From: Diphasiastrum complanatum
Taxonomy: Eukaryota; Streptophyta; Lycopodiopsida; Lycopodiales; Lycopodiaceae
Length of the DNA: 64,000 bases
Assembly: GCA_029204225.1 (NCBI GenBank)
Contig: CM055103.1
Span: forward strand, 6,510,852 to 6,574,851
Direction of reading: 5' to 3'
In this document: piece by piece, positions 58,530-64,000 of the stretch
How the letters are laid out: each line of letters starts with the position of its first letter
Position numbering within the stretch: the first letter of the stretch is position 1
Position numbers and translations under genes: made by a program
Notes under the pieces: generated by a model
Seen by the model: the letters and a program-made list of their open reading frames with translations, nothing else
What the model was told of the DNA's origin: nothing
Databases searched by the model: none

Positions 58530-59600
58530 ATTCATGTAGTTCCTCTTGCTTAAGCAAGAACAAACCCTTCCAAACCTTTATTCATAAGCCAACAAGATAA
58601 AATATAACTGAGAAGTAAAAGCACCATAAAGCAAGACTTATTTCAAGACATCCAACTGGTACCTGCCACCATCCCACACTGCACAAAACCATTCGAGTTC
58701 GTATGTCAGGAAGACAGGTGTCAACGCTGAATGTCAGTTGTTATCCATCTACAAAATAAGCATTTCTACTTAATATCTTAGTTAGAATGAAAAATTCTTA
58801 GTCCGATCTTCCAATCACTTGTGGATTTTAGCGATACTAGGTTAAGCCATCATATTACCGTATTAGGGCGAAAGCCATGCTAATCGGTGTAATTGGCATT
58901 AGTCCATATCGATTACTAATTTTTAATATAAACATGTGCAAATCATTTTTCCGAAAAGATTTTTGGATTGAGCAAGGACACACGTACAACGGTATTAGGG
59001 CAAATCCATGCCATACTAACTCGTGGACCCATGAATGGGTCGTGCAATGGCAAAGCCTGTGAGCATATCCATGCTTTCCAAGGGTGTTCAAGATTGATAA
59101 CTAGTCTAGTTCCTAGTGTAAACTTGAAAGGGCAAGGATAGAATCTATGTAGTTATTTAAGCTGCCATTTTTAGAACAAGGGAACGTTGTGAACCGCACT
59201 CGTTGACTTTGTGGTGGCCTTTGGTTAGCTTCCTTCGTGGACTGCCTTTGGTTTGCTTCGTAGGTGATCATAAGCTCCAGCTTGGCGGTCACTTTGCTAT
59301 ATGGGTGATCGTAAGCTCCAAGCCTTCGGTTTACTTCACATGTGACCGCAAGTTTCATCTTGAGGTGTCTTGGCGGCTTCTCGTTGTGAGCCGCAACAAC
59401 ATATTCAGCTTCACAAGATGATTGTGTGGTGATCGTTTTCTTCTTGCTTACCTATAGAACAACGACATTTGTGGCTGGTGCAGCCTCCTGGTACACTCTT
59501 ACAATCATTTTTTAATGATGCTCAACTAGCGTCACTATAGGACTTGACTTCAAATTCCATTTTGTGCGAATAGCAGAGTCCGTAATCCTTCGTTTGTGTA
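58530..59600. other. Non-coding stretch with short repeats
   Basis: 58860-59060 contains two copies of a GTATTAGGGCRAAKCCATGC segment (58860 and 58991). 59200-59400 has repeated phrases such as GGTGATCATAAGCTCCA / GGTGATCGTAAGCTCCA and TTTGGTTWGCTTC. No gene is recognised. Confidence 0.5.
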
Positions 59601-59604
59601 TTGG

Positions 59605-60290
59605 TCATGGATTTATGTTGAACTGACTCAATCTGAATACTGCATATGCAATATTCAGTCTAGTCTTGTCTACCAAATACATTACCGAACCTATCAGCCT
59701 TCTATAGGGCTTGTTGAACATTGCTTTGCTCTCTTCGTCATTCTTCGGACAATCTGTGCTGGTTAGTACTGTGTCCACAACCATCGGAGTGTTGATTCCT
59801 TTACATTCAGTCATCTGAAAGTCATCAACGATCCTTTGAGTATACCTCGACTAGTGCAAATACAATTTGTCATTCTCAAAGTCTCAATTGATTTCCAATC
59901 CTAGGTAGCATCGTGCTTCACCCAGGTTTGATATCTCAAAATGTTTGGAGATATCCTAGTTCACTTGTGCAATTAGGTCATCGTTCCTTGATATAGGATG
60001 AGTGTGTCATCTACATAGACACCGATTATGATGATGTCTCCATGCATAGCCTTTACATAGACATTATAGTCTGCTATCACAGGTTGGAAGCCTAAGGATC
60101 TTAGAGCATGATCCTTTTTTTTATGCCATTGTCTGGCGGACTGTTTCAGTCCACTCTCTTGGCCACACTTGTGTTGGTTGGAGATGTATTCTTTGCCTCT
60201 GTTAGCAGTTCTTAGCTACTTCACCTTCTTCTCGGTCCATTTCTCGGCCCAGTTTACAAACTTTGTAAACTTGTCAAGTGCCTAGATTTG
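59605..60290 (-). pseudogene. Copia fragment: integrase core joined to RT end
   Basis: The reverse strand starts with integrase-like LDKFTKFVNWAEKW and LRTANRGKEYISN (catalytic-Asp region, Asp replaced by Ala) near 60200-60290. It passes directly to RT sequence GLKQSARQWH (60130), GVYVDDTLI (60010), a thumb segment, and then YRRLIGSVMYL and NIAYAVFRLSQF at 59605-59814. Everything between integrase core and RT palm is deleted. Confidence 0.8.
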
Positions 60291-60299
60291 TTTTGAATG

Positions 60300-62290
60300 A
60301 AGTATATGGCAGCAAACTTGCTAAAGTTGTCAATAAATGTGATGTAGTATTAGAATATGCACTGTTGCATCAATACTTTGACATAGAGATTCACATAAAT
60401 GTCTCAGAAGTATTTAGACAAGATCCGATAGTCAGTACTATCGCTCATTCAAACGAACAATTGATCTCAAATCTAAATTGCTCGAGTATCCATAAGTGAT
60501 CTATCTACATTGTCGATTTACAACAACACAAGGAATCATTTAGGATTTGTAAGTCCGAACATTCTAAAGTTATAGTGATATAGTGATTCTGAATGTCTCG
60601 ATCACAATTAAGTACAGAATAATCGGCAAGTCTAGACACATAAGTAATTTGACTATCGATTAGTTTTAAAGACAAGTTCAATATCGAATTAACGAACATT
60701 CATATAGGACAGTATCGAAACTAAAATTGTCTGATTAGAGTTATCAAACATATGACACATCCGATAAGCGTGAGACTATCGGCTGTAAACACAGAAGCAT
60801 TTAATACATGGATAGCATATGCAAGCAAAGAACAGTGAAGATTTGAAAGCTCGAGACAGTTCTCTATTATTCTAAAAACTCGATGGTTTACAATGAAGTG
60901 TTAATGGAGTACTAAGATGTTCGAGTGCAAATGTGCATCCCTTAGAAATTGATGTGTCGATTTTTATGTATAATTAACTAACTAATTATAACCAATAAGA
61001 GAATTACATCTTTACAATGTCCAAGGCACGCGGCCTTAATCCAATAAGAATGAAGCTCGTGGAAGGTCACAAAATTTAAATGAGGTGCGAATAGTCTGCA
61101 TCATCACGAATATTCTTCTGCTTCTAGACTTCTTTTTTTAAGTGTGTCGTTTCGAATCTATCTTTTATTTAAAGGTTTGTCCTTTAAGTTCACATACTTG
61201 AAAAGTTTGAAGTTTAATATGTCATTGGCCCTTATGAATATTATTCATTTTGCTACTCTCGATTGATATTTTTTCTTTATTCACTTGATTTTCCTCACCT
61301 TTTAAGTAGGTTGGAGTATTTTTGCATCATCTTATATTAATTTGAGAAAAATTGCATGTAATAGGGTGATACGGGCCCTAATGGAGGTTTGGTTGGGACA
61401 GTTTCGTCTACTGCATTATCCCTTGGTGTTCATGGAGCTCTATCTTGATTTGGAGTTTTGGGAGACATTTTAAGAAAGTTCTCTTAATTTTCAATCAGAA
61501 CATCCTTGTTTTCTTGCCTTCTATCTTCTTTGTTATTGCTTATATGAATAGTGGTGTAGTCTAGACTTTCAATTCATTTTATGCAGTTAGTAAGGAAGAG
61601 TGGGAGAGTGGGCACCCGTGCCTTTGAGTGTTTGTGTGTTTTATTTGCTTTGCTTTGTGGTAAATAAGGTGGTAGTTAGCAGTGTGGTAAGAAGAGGACT
61701 ACCCAAGCTCACACACACACAGTAGCAAGGGACCCCCAAGCCATTTTGGAATCGTAAATTCTAGGATAGGGGAAACTTGGGCAATTCCATTTTTCATTTT
61801 TTATATTTTTAAGAAGTGTAACATGGGACATAAAGATGGTTATTAATCTCATAATTCCATTAAGTAACATGGACATTCAGTTGTAATTCTTGTGTTATAA
61901 GACGTTATTACACCTCAAATTCTTGTTAGCCATATAATGACAAGTTTAACTAACTTAATTGCTAAGTGATTATTTGCAATGCTGAAGTTACTAATTGAAT
62001 GCATATTAAATCATTAAAGAAAAACTAAACAAAAAAATTATGAGAAATTTAGTGAGTTTTTTTTTTGTTCCTTCTAAAGCCTTAGACTAAATAAATTTTT
62101 TTTGCTTTTCCAATAGCAAGATGGCAACTGAACAAGCTTTTGTGTCTAGAGAAGGCCAAGTCTTATCTCCTTAGTTATGACTCACTTCTCCACTTGTTGG
62201 GGGTCTGATTGAAATAAACCAATCCTTAGAAATTCTCAGTAAGACAGTTTTGGAATTGCACCAGAGTAATAAGTAGGAATGCAATATCTT
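60300..62290. other. AT-rich stretch with no recognised gene
   Basis: Open frames are short and unremarkable. No LTR boundary, primer site or RNA gene was found. Confidence 0.5.
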
Positions 62291-62299
62291 TTTTATTAG

Positions 62300-62620
62300 T
62301 TGCAATCTAGTAATTCCAACAACTTGGGATACCAGCCGAATATTTTCATTGGCAAGAAAAAATATAAGTGCTTCGAAATCATTGAAGATTGGATCAGTAG
62401 AAGGGCTTGTTATCTTAACTTATGTAATGGCTCTAAAGATAAACATATTTCATCGGTCCTCCTATTTCTTGAAGGCAAGGTTTTGTCCTCATGGAGGGAA
62501 CTTTATTTGAAAATGTGACTTGGGCTACGTTCTTGGTGGAATTCTATAAAGATTTTGTCACTATGCATGACTCATATATGTATTCACATTTTATCAATTG
62601 TTGAATGGACAACCAGGAAC
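62300..62620 (+). pseudogene. Probable gypsy gag fragment
   Basis: FEIIEDWISRRACYLNLCNG followed by SSVLLFLEGKVLSSWREL resembles the core of plant gypsy gag (W...YL..., then FLEG.A..W...). A shifted frame continues LCMTHICIHIL. Its position ahead of the gypsy RT at 63.1 kb supports this, but the similarity is weak. Confidence 0.45.
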
Positions 62621-63089
62621 TAGACATATTGTACACAAATTCATGGATTAATTGACTAAGGTGCCACATTTTGATTGGAAACTGGCTTAATGAAAATTTG
62701 TTCTTGGATCACTCACCAATCATCAAAACAAATGTAAGTATAATGTGCTACATACCCTTGAGGATGTAATCCAGACAAAAGCGTAGATAGTACCATGATA
62801 ACACACAATCAATAACTTCATAACATAAAAGTGAGAGCCTAAAAATAAAAGAAAGAATTATTTTGATGGATTTGATCCAATAACCCACTAGAAGACAAAT
62901 AAAGAGAAACTAGTGGCAAAAGATAAAAATCAAAAATAGGCTATTAAGGACAATCTTTGTTTCCTCTACAATAAGCCTAGGTATTGTGTTAGAATGTGCT
63001 CTGATAAAAAGAACTCATAAGTTTTTCTAAGCAACTCCCACATGGTTTACCACTCACTTGGTCCATAGATCATAAGATTAAATTTATGT

Positions 63090-63480
63090 CCAATACCCAC
63101 CTCATTTTTTGACAACCATATAGGTTTAATTCGAAAGAAGAGGAGGAAGTGGCTTGGCAAATTGACGAATCTTAGGATGGGACACAATAGGCCAACTAAA
63201 TCACCTTCGGGAGCACCCATTCTACTTAAGAATAAGAAGGACAAAGAGTTTTGTTTGTGCATAGATTACAAGGGCCTAACAAATTACCATTAGAAATAAA
63301 ATATCAACCATCTAGAATGGATGGTCTCGTAGATCAGTCAAGTGAAGCAAAATCATTCAAAAAATTTGATATTCATATGGGATATCAATATATGCAAATA
63401 CATCCAAAACATATATCAAAGGTTGGTTTCAAGACATAATTTGGCCTATTGGATTTCTATTCTCTCCATCCCTTATCTCG
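63090..63480 (+). pseudogene. Ty3-gypsy reverse transcriptase fragment
   Basis: The + strand reads LRMGHNRPTKSPSGAPILLK, FCLCIDYKGL, then in another frame KYQPSRMDGLVDQ, FKKFDIHMGYQYMQIHPKHI and KVGFKT: the fingers and first palm block of gypsy RT (catalytic Asp retained in KFDI). It matches the family at 46860-47130. Later RT motifs are absent. Confidence 0.88.
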
Positions 63481-63640
63481 TTGCTAATCTAGATCCATCC
63501 ATTCTATATGTAAATATTTGTATAGATGGACAGTCTGCAGAAATACTCTATGTTTGAGCTTTTGAAGTCATCTCAAGACGCCGCAAAAATCCCTTCTCGC
63601 AGTCTGTTACGACCCTTCAACAATGTTCATTATGTATCGC

Positions 63641-63775
63641 AAAGGCCCCACAAGAAGGTGACTTGTCATCAATTGCGAGGGCGGTTCCTAAAGTCCCGCA
63701 AGAGGGAGCCCACAAAGGCCCCACAAGAAGGTCACTTGTGATCAATTGTGAGGGCAGTTCCTAAAGTCCCACAAA
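63641..63775. repeat. Two-unit tandem repeat, ~73 bp
   Basis: Units at 63641-63713 and 63714-63775 share AAAGGCCCCACAAGAAGGTS, ACTTGTSATCAATTGYGAGG and CAGTTCCTAAAGTCCC-like blocks. Related CACTTGYRGTC phrases continue to the window end, so a longer degenerate array may be cut by the edge. Confidence 0.75.
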
Positions 63776-64000
63776 GGTCCCGTAAAAGCAACACTTGCGA
63801 TCTCTAGTGGTTGCTAGCTACACGGCCCCGAAAAGAGCGACCGTAAGGTCCTGCATAAAGCTTCACTTGTGGTCTGCAATGGTGGATTAAATGGTCATTA
63901 ACTGTGATAGTTACGAAGTAAATGGACCGCAAAGGAACTGCAAGAGCGTCACTTGCAGTCACTTATGGGCTTCACACCTGCGCAAAAGGAGGAGAGCGGT

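Overview
The window is repeat-dominated nuclear DNA of a land plant. Two things show this. The only host gene I recognise, at 36.5-39.6 kb on the + strand, has the split DIX-like N-terminus of SOSEKI, a land-plant-specific polarity protein. Almost everything else is made of LTR retrotransposons of the Ty1-copia and Ty3-gypsy superfamilies that use plant-type primer sites. The SOSEKI sequence is diverged from the angiosperm versions I know, so a lycophyte, fern or other non-flowering plant is my guess at low confidence. I see no rRNA gene, tRNA gene, CRISPR array or bacterial feature.

Layout. 1-18.5 kb: nested, truncated elements. Copia A (minus) is in pieces: LTR about 2.75-3.2 kb, RNase H tail 3.2-3.6 kb, reverse transcriptase (RT) and integrase 6.4-8.5 kb, and a probable gag 17.4-18.5 kb. 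Between the pieces lie copia B, a gypsy pol fragment, copia C, a non-coding element D, copia F and another A-type LTR. 18.5-25.1 kb: an isolated copia LTR, non-coding repeat DNA, and a gypsy element with two primer sites and a gag reading frame broken only by stop codons. 25.1-30.9 kb: copia H, the best-preserved gag-pol, interrupting a gypsy integrase. 31-36 kb: non-coding DNA with a foldback hairpin. 36-40.4 kb: the SOSEKI gene. 41-46 kb: small repeats and three minus-strand primer sites of non-coding LTR elements. 46.5-49.5 kb: decayed gypsy pol. 50-52.2 kb: copia G without RT. 52.5-57.9 kb: copia E, with two nearly identical LTRs and about 1.05 kb of unrecognised sequence where RT/RNase H should be. 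58-64 kb: gypsy and copia scraps, a long AG microsatellite and a tandem repeat.

How it fits together. The elements are parasites at different stages of decay. None appears able to move alone: H has three stops and a late frameshift, and C, E, F and G all lack all or most of RT/RNase H. Several copia LTR families share a palindromic 10-mer, CACACGTGTG or CACACATGTG, near their promoters. I regard that motif and the unknown insert in copia E as the most interesting leads.
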